The notes beneath the pieces are model-generated. The model did no database searches. It was not told the DNA's origin and saw only the letters and a list, made by a program, of their open reading frames with translations. Source: Thermococcaceae archaeon (GTDB taxonomy: Archaea; Methanobacteriota_B; Thermococci; Thermococcales; Thermococcaceae). Taken from it: DNA of 7,800 bases. The DNA is taken from positions 1-7,800 of the forward strand of contig JAMOPD010000335.1 of assembly GCA_027064745.1 (NCBI GenBank). The letters are read 5' to 3'. The translations under genes were made by a program, and so were the position numbers. Positions 1 to 6,800 of this stretch are shown here, piece by piece (position 1 is the first letter of the stretch; each line of letters starts with the position of its first letter).

Positions 1-758
1 TTGGCCTTATAAGAAGCATATCAATTCCAAACCTGCTGTTCCTCTTTGCATTCATAAATGTATTCTCAGTAATATGGGCTGCAAAAACTATACGCGAGGC
101 TCCGATATACATCAGCAGAAGAAACATCAAAAATTTTGGAAACCATGTTGTCGAAAAGATGCGGTACATGCCGAGTTTCATCCTCCATACCCCTACAAAG
201 GTGAAAAGCCTTAGGCACAGGGCATTCTATCTCTCAGCCTTTCTTTTTTGGCTCTCCTCAGGGATATACTTCACCCAGTTCCCAGTCTTTCTGACCAGAG
301 TGGGTATAGACAAAAGCCTGATATATCTTGCAGCTGTTCTAAATTCCGGAATCTCTGCGTTCATGTATCTGCGCGTAGGGTTGTTACTGCAAAGGACAAA
401 CGGGATTCAAATCTTAAAGAGAGGTCTCACAATCCGTCTTATTGCAGTTGGCATAATAGCACTCTCAACGCTGATAAGTCCTCTCCTGCTTCCAGCGGCT
501 CTCATATCCTACGCCCTTGCCGGCTATTCCTGGTCATTCATAGGGATTTCATCCACATCGATTGTTGGAAAGCTTGCAGGGGATAGGGAAAAAGGCTCAG
601 CAATGGGGTTCCTGAACCTTGTAAATTCACTCGGATATATAGCAGGAAGCCTGCTGAGTGGATTTCTGCTGGATTATGGATTCGCATTTGCATTCTCCAC
701 CGGGGTTCTCTTCGTTATGCTCAGCATGGGGGCACTAAAGAATATAAGTAAAAAATGA
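1..758 (+). CDS. MFS transporter, C-terminal half (5' end outside window)
   Basis: The reading frame is open from base 3 to the TGA at 756-758 with no in-frame stop, so the gene begins left of the window and 251 residues are visible. The ATG at 159 is internal, because hydrophobic coding sequence continues upstream of it. The visible part starts with what looks like TM6 (around LLFLFAFINVFSVIWAA), then a basic loop of about 45 residues, then six further hydrophobic segments. This matches the central loop and TM7-TM12 of a major facilitator superfamily permease. The stretch DREKGSAMGFLNLVNSLGY followed by a glycine-rich helix (AGSLLSGFLLDYGF) is typical of the TM10-TM11 region of drug/sugar-type MFS proteins. 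It would be an inner-membrane secondary transporter; the substrate cannot be told. It converges on the nsr gene. The family call is firm and the function is unknown. Confidence 0.85.
   Translation, partial: GLIRSISIPNLLFLFAFINVFSVIWAAKTIREAPIYISRRNIKNFGNHVVEKMRYMPSFILHTPTKVKSLRHRAFYLSAFLFWLSSGIYFTQFPVFLTRVGIDKSLIYLAAVLNSGISAFMYLRVGLLLQRTNGIQILKRGLTIRLIAVGIIALSTLISPLLLPAALISYALAGYSWSFIGISSTSIVGKLAGDREKGSAMGFLNLVNSLGYIAGSLLSGFLLDYGFAFAFSTGVLFVMLSMGALKNISKK
735..757 (-). terminator. Possible T-rich terminator of nsr, inside the MFS 3' end
   Basis: Reading the minus strand just after the nsr stop codon gives gctcaTTTTTTactt and then a further AT-rich stretch. A T-tract right after a stop is the usual archaeal intrinsic termination signal and needs no hairpin. 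Here it is also the antisense of the last lysine codons of the MFS gene, so it serves two purposes or is coincidental. Confidence 0.35.
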
Positions 759-760
759 GC

Positions 761-2086
761 TCAGAACTTCAGAACTCTGGCCAGAACAACGATGGGATCC
801 CATACCGGGGCAAATGGAGGGGCATAGGCTAAATCGGCAAAGAATAAATCTTTAATTGTAAAACCTGCCTGAAGGGCTGCAGCAAATGTATCGATTCGCG
901 GAAGAATTTCAGCCCCAACAGCCTGAAGGCCAAGAAGCCTGCTGGTCTCTTTGTCAGCAACACCTTTGAGCCAGATTTCCCTCGCTCCAGGATAGTAGTG
1001 AGGCCGCGTCTTTGCTTTTATGAATGCAGTTTTGACATCATAACCCTCTTTTATTGCCTCTCCCTCAGTAAGACCTGTCTTTCCAATCTCAAGGTCGAGG
1101 AACTTTGTTATACTCGTCCCGAGCACGCCGGGGAAAATCACATCCTGTCCAGCAATGTTGGCTCCAGCCACATACCCCATCTTGTTCCCCGGAGGGGCCA
1201 GCGGAACCCAGACCTTTCTACCGGTTATCAGGTGCTTTGTCTCAGCAACATCTCCTGCAGCATAGACGTTTTCAACGCTTGTTTGCATCCTCTCGTTTGT
1301 CCATATCGCACCGGTTTCACCTATTCTAACTCCGAGCTGACGGGCCAATTCGGTGTTCGGTTTTATTCCCGTGGCGATAATGACTAAATCAGCTTTGTAC
1401 TCGCCTGCGTCAGTGATAACCTTTTCCACTCTCTTATTCCCTTCAAATCTGAGTGTTAGTTCCTCCAGCCTCAAGTTAAGGTGCTGAACGAGCTTTTCCT
1501 CTACAATATCCGTGATTTCTTTATCAAAGCTTTTTCTCAGAACACGTTCGCTCCTCCCTATCAAGGTCACATTCTTCCCCTGAGCCACAAAAGCTTCCGC
1601 CATTTCTATTGCAATATATCCTGTCCCGATAACGACAACGTCCCTGACCTCGTTCTTCTCCATGTATCCCCTGATCATTGCCGCATCTGGGGGCAGGTCA
1701 GCGGTGAAAACCCCTTCCAGAGAACAGCCTTCGATTGCAGGAACCTGAGGTGATGCACCGTTTGCAAAGAGGAGGTAATCCCACCCATAGATATGTTCCC
1801 CATCGCTCTCTCGCACCCTTATGTTCCCCTGTTCGACTTCTATAACCTCAGCATTTAAGTGCAGATCAATACCCCTCTTCTTTATGAAGAACTCTGGCGG
1901 ATAGTGCATGAGTTTTTCAATTGATGAAATACCTTCGACAACATAAGGGACTCCACAAGGGGCATGGCTCACCCATTCTGTTGCCTCAAAGACCTTAACA
2001 TCCCATTCTGGTTTCAGTTTTTTGACCCTTGAAGCAGCACTCATTCCAGCAGCTCCACCACCAATAATCACAACTCTCTTTCTCAT
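761..2086 (-). CDS. nsr: CoA-dependent NAD(P)H sulfur oxidoreductase / CoA-disulfide reductase
   Basis: This is a cytoplasmic FAD flavoprotein of the pyridine nucleotide-disulfide oxidoreductase superfamily. Pyrococcus homologues use NAD(P)H and CoA to reduce elemental sulfur to sulfide, and also reduce CoA disulfide. From the ATG at 2086 the protein has 441 residues, the normal family length. Visible parts are the FAD-binding GGGAAG (9-14), the single redox cysteine in SHAPCGVPY (Cys44, as in the P. horikoshii enzyme), the NAD(P)-binding GTGYIA (154-159), ATGIKPN and the second FAD motif YAAGDVAE (275-282). The dimerisation domain ends in [11 protein letters not shown], whose Tyr421, with a Tyr of HYYPG, probably faces the partner's CoA site. 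A GTG at 2095 and an ATG at 2092 are in-frame alternatives, but GAGGGGTGAT (2100-2091) is a Shine-Dalgarno placed correctly for 2086. The gene appears to have its own promoter with a SurR operator. Confidence 0.93.
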   Translation of the reverse strand: MRKRVVIIGGGAAGMSAASRVKKLKPEWDVKVFEATEWVSHAPCGVPYVVEGISSIEKLMHYPPEFFIKKRGIDLHLNAEVIEVEQGNIRVRESDGEHIYGWDYLLFANGASPQVPAIEGCSLEGVFTADLPPDAAMIRGYMEKNEVRDVVVIGTGYIAIEMAEAFVAQGKNVTLIGRSERVLRKSFDKEITDIVEEKLVQHLNLRLEELTLRFEGNKRVEKVITDAGEYKADLVIIATGIKPNTELARQLGVRIGETGAIWTNERMQTSVENVYAAGDVAETKHLITGRKVWVPLAPPGNKMGYVAGANIAGQDVIFPGVLGTSITKFLDLEIGKTGLTEGEAIKEGYDVKTAFIKAKTRPHYYPGAREIWLKGVADKETSRLLGLQAVGAEILPRIDTFAAALQAGFTIKDLFFADLAYAPPFAPVWDPIVVLARVLKF

Positions 2087-2103
2087 TCTCATCACCCCTC
2101 ATG

Positions 2104-2120
2104 GTTCAGAACCAAAGGTT
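2104..2120 (+). promoter_or_regulatory. SurR operator, GTTn3AACn5GTT
   Basis: The plus strand reads GTT CAG AAC CAAAG GTT, an exact match to the extended binding consensus of SurR, the redox-switch regulator of sulfur metabolism in Pyrococcus and Thermococcus. The site lies 18-34 bases upstream of the nsr ATG and runs from the TATA-like element towards the predicted transcription start. From work on P. furiosus, reduced SurR binds such sites and represses nsr. Elemental sulfur oxidises its CxxC motif, DNA binding is lost and nsr is expressed. The match is seen directly; binding is inferred. Confidence 0.75.
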
Positions 2121-2127
2121 AAAAAGA
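2117..2127 (-). promoter_or_regulatory. TATA-like element of the nsr promoter
   Basis: The minus strand carries TCTTTTTAACC in the gap between nmd3 and nsr. A start site about 25 bases downstream would fall near 2097, giving a leader of about 10 bases that just holds the Shine-Dalgarno, which is normal for Thermococcales. A weaker alternative is CATTTATGCC (2146-2137). The T-run could also help terminate nmd3 transcription. It overlaps the distal GTT of the SurR site. Confidence 0.4.
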
Positions 2128-2162
2128 TTAGCGGGCATAAATGGAAAGCCTCTCCCACGCTG

Positions 2163-3344
2163 TTATTCCTCTTTCTTTCCCCTGATGTAGTATCTGCTTC
2201 CCACTTTGATGAGCCTGTAGATTTCACCTTCTCTAAGCCCGGAATTGGGCTTTTCATTTTCAAGCTCAAAAGTCTCATAGCTTTCCATGTCCATGAACTG
2301 AACCTCTCTAGGGGTTAAGCTCGTTACCATGACCTCTTTCTCTTCGTGGTCAAGAGTTTCTACCCGTTCCCTCTTTACGGTCTTCCAGTTGAGGTGTTCA
2401 ATCTCCCGGGTGGAGAGATTCCTCAGGTTCATGCCCCTGCCGTCAACATGTTCAACTTCATATACATTGCCCCGCTTATCCCCAACGATATCCCCCTTCT
2501 GGAACTTCGGCAGGCGGATGCTCACGCTCGTCCTATAAATCTCCCTGCTCGTCTGTCTGTCTAAGCCAACGAGCTCATAGGCCTCACTTATCGTACCGCC
2601 AAAGCGCTCCTTTATTGCCTGAGCAAGCTTTCTGGCGCTTGAGGTAGAACCCATATAGAAGTCCAGTCCTTCATCTTTTTCAATCGTGTCCTGAATAAAG
2701 CCCATCCTGTCTTTGCGCATAATCTCGTCGACTTTTTCCTCTACAAGCTTTTCAACAGCCTTCCTCTCCTCCTCTGTAAGTTCTCTATCCTCGGCCCTTA
2801 TCTGCAAAATTGCCTCAAAGTACCCGCCCAAAAACTTCTGACACCTTGGGCAGACCGTCTGCCTCACGTATACAGTAACCTTCTTTCTCTCATCGTGGAG
2901 TTCCCTCTGAAGCTCATGGATCCGAGCTTTAACACGAACCTCATATGTTACTATAGCAGGGAAATGCTCGATATGCCAGTTAACTGGCTGGAAAGAAATG
3001 AGGGCAGTCCCAACGGGCAGTTCTTTAGTTTCCTCAAGCTCCTCAGTGGAAACTATTTCAAACTTTTTAATCCTCTCGTCCAGAGAATCCTCTATAATCT
3101 CCAGCAGGGCATTATCTGCAACCTCAAATACAAGCTCCTCAAGTTCATATGTGCCCGGATCAACCCATGTCCCGTGCTTTCGGTAGCTGCCGCAGTTCTG
3201 ACAGAGCTCGGTGTTTATTTCCTCTCCGATTAGCAGGGCAGGATTCTCCTTTCTGAAGCACACCTGACACAGGCCGTCTATGAGCGGCCCCCCTTCTTCC
3301 TCGCTTATGCCACATCGGTAGCAGAATCTACCGCTCATCCTCAT
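2163..3344 (-). CDS. nmd3: NMD3 family protein (archaeal ribosomal large-subunit biogenesis factor)
   Basis: This is the archaeal homologue of the eukaryotic 60S maturation and export adaptor NMD3. From the ATG at 3344 it has 393 residues. Four CxxC pairs (Cys8/11, 26/29, 48/51 and 165/168) should form two zinc sites in the N-terminal half, as in the family. They are followed by a charged helical stretch, the family-typical FYMGSTSSARKLAQAI, and a beta-rich region (RLPKFQKGDIV and on) matching the eIF5A-like/SH3-like part of NMD3. No extended C-terminal tail is seen, as expected in a cell without nuclear export. The start is chosen because GGTGAG, overlapping the DUF424 stop, sits five bases before ATG 3344. 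ATG 3338 and GTG 3356 are in-frame alternatives. It lies 5 bp after DUF424 and is probably co-transcribed with it. The family is clear; the archaeal role is inferred from eukaryotes. Confidence 0.92.
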   Translation of the reverse strand: MRMSGRFCYRCGISEEEGGPLIDGLCQVCFRKENPALLIGEEINTELCQNCGSYRKHGTWVDPGTYELEELVFEVADNALLEIIEDSLDERIKKFEIVSTEELEETKELPVGTALISFQPVNWHIEHFPAIVTYEVRVKARIHELQRELHDERKKVTVYVRQTVCPRCQKFLGGYFEAILQIRAEDRELTEEERKAVEKLVEEKVDEIMRKDRMGFIQDTIEKDEGLDFYMGSTSSARKLAQAIKERFGGTISEAYELVGLDRQTSREIYRTSVSIRLPKFQKGDIVGDKRGNVYEVEHVDGRGMNLRNLSTREIEHLNWKTVKRERVETLDHEEKEVMVTSLTPREVQFMDMESYETFELENEKPNSGLREGEIYRLIKVGSRYYIRGKKEE

Positions 3345-3349
3345 AACAC

Positions 3350-3652
3350 TCACCACAGAAGCTTTGCCATCTGAGCATGGGGGATTCCTTCTATATACAG
3401 AACCCTCTCACTATCAACATACCCCAACTCGATGGCCTTGCTCACGCATCTTTCTCCGACCAGATTGGCTATTGTCGCCTCCGCCAGAAGCCCTCCTAGA
3501 TCCTCAACCTCCCTGAGCTCCCCTCCGTAGAAGCGCTCTTTAACCTCTAGCTTCAGCTCACCCTCCCTGAAGGTCTTTCCGAGCAGCTCCTCATCGCATG
3601 CCGCAAGAAGAACTTCTCCCTGAATACGGTAGATTTTAACATATATTTTCAT
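3350..3652 (-). CDS. DUF424 family protein
   Basis: This small archaeal protein of 100 residues belongs to the uncharacterised DUF424 family. I recognise it by its length, its beta-strand-rich start (MKIYVKIYR), the central EATIANLVGER motif and the C-terminal block with IEGIPHAQ. No transmembrane segment or signal peptide is visible, so it should be cytoplasmic. The start at 3652 is supported by the Shine-Dalgarno AAGGTGGG (3665-3658), five bases upstream. An in-frame extension to TTG 3715 adds a hydrophobic 21-residue leader with no ribosome-binding site and would run through the promoter, so it is rejected. The stop codon overlaps the nmd3 ribosome-binding site, suggesting translational coupling. 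Pairing with NMD3 points to a translation or ribosome-related role, but the biochemical function is unknown. Confidence 0.88.
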   Translation of the reverse strand: MKIYVKIYRIQGEVLLAACDEELLGKTFREGELKLEVKERFYGGELREVEDLGGLLAEATIANLVGERCVSKAIELGYVDSERVLYIEGIPHAQMAKLLW

Positions 3653-3694
3653 TTGAACCCACCTTAATAGAAGAGTGATAAAGGATTTAAAAAT
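3653..3694 (-). promoter_or_regulatory. Probable promoter of the DUF424-nmd3 operon
   Basis: The minus strand has an A/T box ATTTTTAAAT (3694-3685) in an otherwise mixed region. A transcription start about 25 bases downstream would lie near 3664, leaving a leader of about 12 bases containing the Shine-Dalgarno AAGGTGGG. No clear BRE is visible, so the call rests on the position and composition of the TATA-like box. Confidence 0.45.
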
Positions 3695-3698
3695 GTAA

Positions 3699-3821
3699 TC
3701 AAGCTTTGCTAGCAATGAGTTTTATACTATCACCATCAAATATAACAACTTCATCTCCTCCCTTAACGTCATCGAGAGGTTTAGCAAGCCATTTTCTGAT
3801 ATGCTCAGACAACTTTAACAC
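3699..3821 (-). CDS. Possible small protein or gene remnant, unidentified (40 aa)
   Basis: A 40-residue reading frame runs from GTG 3821 to TGA 3701-3699. It begins MLKLSEHIRKWLAKPL and ends VVIFDGDSIKLIASKA. The composition (Lys, Asp, Glu, Ile and Val rich, purine-first codons) looks like real Thermococcales coding sequence: a short amphipathic helix followed by a beta hairpin. No good Shine-Dalgarno precedes the GTG. An in-frame TAA lies five codons upstream. In a neighbouring frame, ATG 3844 starts a nine-codon ORF that stops at 3815, so one frameshift would join the two. I do not recognise the family. It may be a genuine small protein, the tail of a decayed gene, or chance. It lies between the protease terminator and the DUF424 promoter. 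Confidence 0.35.
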   Translation of the reverse strand: MLKLSEHIRKWLAKPLDDVKGGDEVVIFDGDSIKLIASKA

Positions 3822-3853
3822 TTGTTGTTGATATTATCACTCATGTTACTGGG

Positions 3854-3894
3854 TGAAGGACTAGAAAAGCTAAAAGAGGAGAAAAGAAAGAAAC
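3854..3894 (-). terminator. Pyrimidine/T-rich terminator after the protease gene
   Basis: Directly after the TAA of the protease gene the minus strand reads GTTTCTTTCTTTTCTCC, and T-rich runs continue to about 3854. Repeated short T-tracts without a hairpin are the typical archaeal intrinsic terminator. It would separate the highly expressed secreted protease from DUF424-nmd3. Confidence 0.55.
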
Positions 3895-6800
3895 TTAAGA
3901 ACTTTCAGCTTCCTCTATAGCTTTACTGAGTATCTCCACGGCTTTTCTGAGGTTGAGGTATGCTTTCCGTAATGATACCATAATCCTTGGATTGTTGAGA
4001 TTCTGTATTACTGGACCAAATTGTTTGGCTTTCTCATAGTATTGCTCTGCAAGCTCCTTATAGTGCAACGCCTCTTGGATGGTTTTATTATCAATTCCAA
4101 GTTCAATGCTCTTGTTATAGAGTTTATCAAATGTTCCGCTTTCCCTGTTGTACCACATGTAATAGACGAAGCTAAGCGTTGCTATTGAAATTCCTTCTTC
4201 TTTTTTCTCTTTTGGAAGTTCATAAATGACTGTTATCTCCGCTGGTGAGTGTAACCTAATATCCAATGTTAAGAGGGCATAGGTCTCATATCTTGTAAGT
4301 TCTTTTCCTAATAAATCTGCATTGTTTACCATGACCTCATAGCTCTTAATGTCCTTTGGAAGGATTACTGCAAGCTTAACGGTTGCATTGTGCTCGCCAT
4401 CAACTGTTATTGAAATGGCTGGCTTTCCATCCGCTGTTGTGTTCTTGGCCTCCTTAATTTCTGCAGTACCGTTTATTGTTTCTTGAACAAATACTGGCGT
4501 TTCAATTCCTTCTTCCTCAAGCTCCTCAGTAACCTTTGGTGTCTCTTCAGGTGTTCCATAGTAAATGTGAAGTTTTGAACCATTCTTAATGGCAAGAACT
4601 ATCTCCAGTGTTACGTTGTCTTCTAAGAGCCCTTTGGAGATTATTGTGGCATTTTTGCCCTCTACTGAGTAGAATGTCCAGTTCTCCGGAAGCTTAGCAA
4701 ACATTCCTACTAAGACATTGTCTTCTGGAGTTACAAACGTGGTAGTCATTTCACCTGCCGCCCTTGTGACATTTACGATCTCTGCATCCCCAATGCTCCA
4801 CATCAGTTCGGCTCCTTCAACCGGTTGCATGACTCTAACTTTTATTACTTTGATGTCATTGTCTTTGACGAAGTCATATGGATAGTCGAGCACAACCTTG
4901 AACTCATGCATATCTAAGTCACTGAGTGTAACGTTAAATGAAACTGGCTCAACATCACCTACTGCTATCTCTTTCTTCTCTGAGCCTACCTCCGTAAGTC
5001 CGTCTCTAATCAGCTTAACTGGCACAGATGCGTTGTTCAGTCCATAGTTCTTAATATAGACTGTGATATTAAAGAGTTGCCCGACTTCTGGTGGAACGGA
5101 TTCTATTGTGACGTTTACTATTCCAAAGTCGGTAATGTATGGATTTGGTGCAATCTCTATTGGCACATCAAAGAGCTCTCCAGTTCTTGTTCCTCCAATT
5201 TTTATACTACCTTTGTATATGGTGGTGTTTGGAAGTGATGTTAGGTTGTAACCATAAGTTACAATGTACTCTTCGTTTACCTTAGTAACGTTCTTAACAA
5301 ATAGCTCTCCTCCAGACACTATCAGGGATGCGGTTATGTTGTAGTGCGTCTCTCCTGGAGCCGGGTTTCTCCAGCTCTTAACGACCGTAGCATACGAGCC
5401 CTCTGCCGGCTCTGGAATCACAACTTCCTCATCTGCTGTCCATGAGTACGAGCCTCCAAGGCGCTCCCACTCGCCTGTTGCTTCATCGTAGTAGTACACT
5501 TGGAGATCTATGTCAAGTCCATAGTTATCGTCGTCTTCGCTTTCAGTCTTAACGACGAGTGCATCTGCGTGTTCTGTTACATTAAAGTAGTGAACCGTGG
5601 AGTTACCCTCTTCTGGAGCCTCGACATTTTGTTCTCTGAATATATCCTTGGTCTTACCTGGTGTGATGCCAACCTCCAAGTCAAAAGTTGCCTCTCCTGG
5701 CTTTGGATTCTTGTATCCGTAAACCTCAATGAGGTATACCCCGTCTTTTGGCATCGTAATCTCTACCTTTTCGTTTGCTGTTGGAGTTCCCGATACTCCA
5801 ACTTCCTTCCATGCTCCACTTGACTCGTCGTAGTAATACACGTAGAGGTCTATGTCCAGCTTGTTCCACGTGCTTGATGTCTCCACCCTGAGCTGGGTTG
5901 CATTGACAACGGTTACTGTATAGTACCATGACTCGTCAGTTGCTGGAGCCGTAATCCCTGTCTTCCTTGTGAGCCTCTCAAATCCGACTCCATACGCCGT
6001 CAGGTTTCCAACGAAGTCCGGTATCTTTACTCTTATCTGACCCTCTCCTTCCTTGGATTCAGCAATCATCGTGACTTTTGAGGGAGTAACCTTTGCCACA
6101 CCGACTTTGCCGTAGAATGTTGCATGGCTTGCGTTGATTTCGGTGTTGTGTAGCCACATTGCATGTAATCCCGGAACTGCCTTTGCCACAAGTATACTCT
6201 CGTTTGATGTAACGGGCTTTCCTGTCGCGGTGTGTGATAGTGTGTGAGGCCCAAATATTCCTTCATAGTACACGCTCCACTCATCGCTTGAGGGTTGGAG
6301 CATGTATGGGGTTATTGCCGCTGTGTTATCATTCCATGAGACATCCGCAATGATGTAGCTATTCTCTGCCTCTTCTGGTGGGATGTTGAAGTAGAACAGC
6401 CTCCAGTCTCCTCCATAGATATCTCCTCCATAGACGTTTGAATTGTCATACAGCCCGCTTGCCTCAGTGTTTCCTCCAAATTCAAACTCTGGCTTTGGTG
6501 ATGCCACGACTACGCTGACTGGTATTGTCGTTACATGATTGTCGTACTTGACATAAATTGCTCCCTCATAAATTCCAAATGGTGTATCCTCTGGAACAGT
6601 TACTGTTGCAGTGAACGTTCCCTCTCCCTTGGCCGGTAAATGGAGTGTCTCTTTGTCTAAAGTAACCCAGCTCCATGGTATTCTCCTGTAGAACTCAAGC
6701 TTAACTTTGCCGTCGTATGGATACCCTTGGTACATTACATCCCTAACCTGTAGGAACAACTGCCCGGCTCTTGCCCTTGGATTCCTAACTGTGAAGGACG

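Noticed and set aside
3653..3715. N-terminal extension of DUF424 from TTG 3715
   Set aside because: The extension covers the TATA-like box, has no ribosome-binding site, and would add a hydrophobic leader not expected in this about 100-residue family.
3829..3839. TGATA-T-TATCA inverted repeat as a possible operator
   Set aside because: Five-base arms in AT-rich intergenic DNA are expected by chance, and no known archaeal regulator site matches.
3844..3921. Plus-strand 25-residue ORF rich in Lys and Glu (MLLGEGLEKLKEEKRKKLK and on)
   Set aside because: It is the antisense of the pyrimidine-rich terminator and of the protease 3' end. Any purine-rich strand reads as Lys/Glu/Arg, and no Shine-Dalgarno precedes the ATG.
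5500..5823. Plus-strand 107-codon ORF opposite the protease gene
   Set aside because: It is antisense to a well-supported coding frame, has odd composition (rich in Cys and Val), no ribosome-binding site and no family resemblance. Other long antisense frames at 998-1387, 2022-2318 and 2895-3233 were rejected on the same grounds.
5726..6284. Minus-strand alternate frames inside the protease (67 and 72 codons)
   Set aside because: They are same-strand, out-of-frame shadows of the continuous protease reading frame, with no independent start signal.
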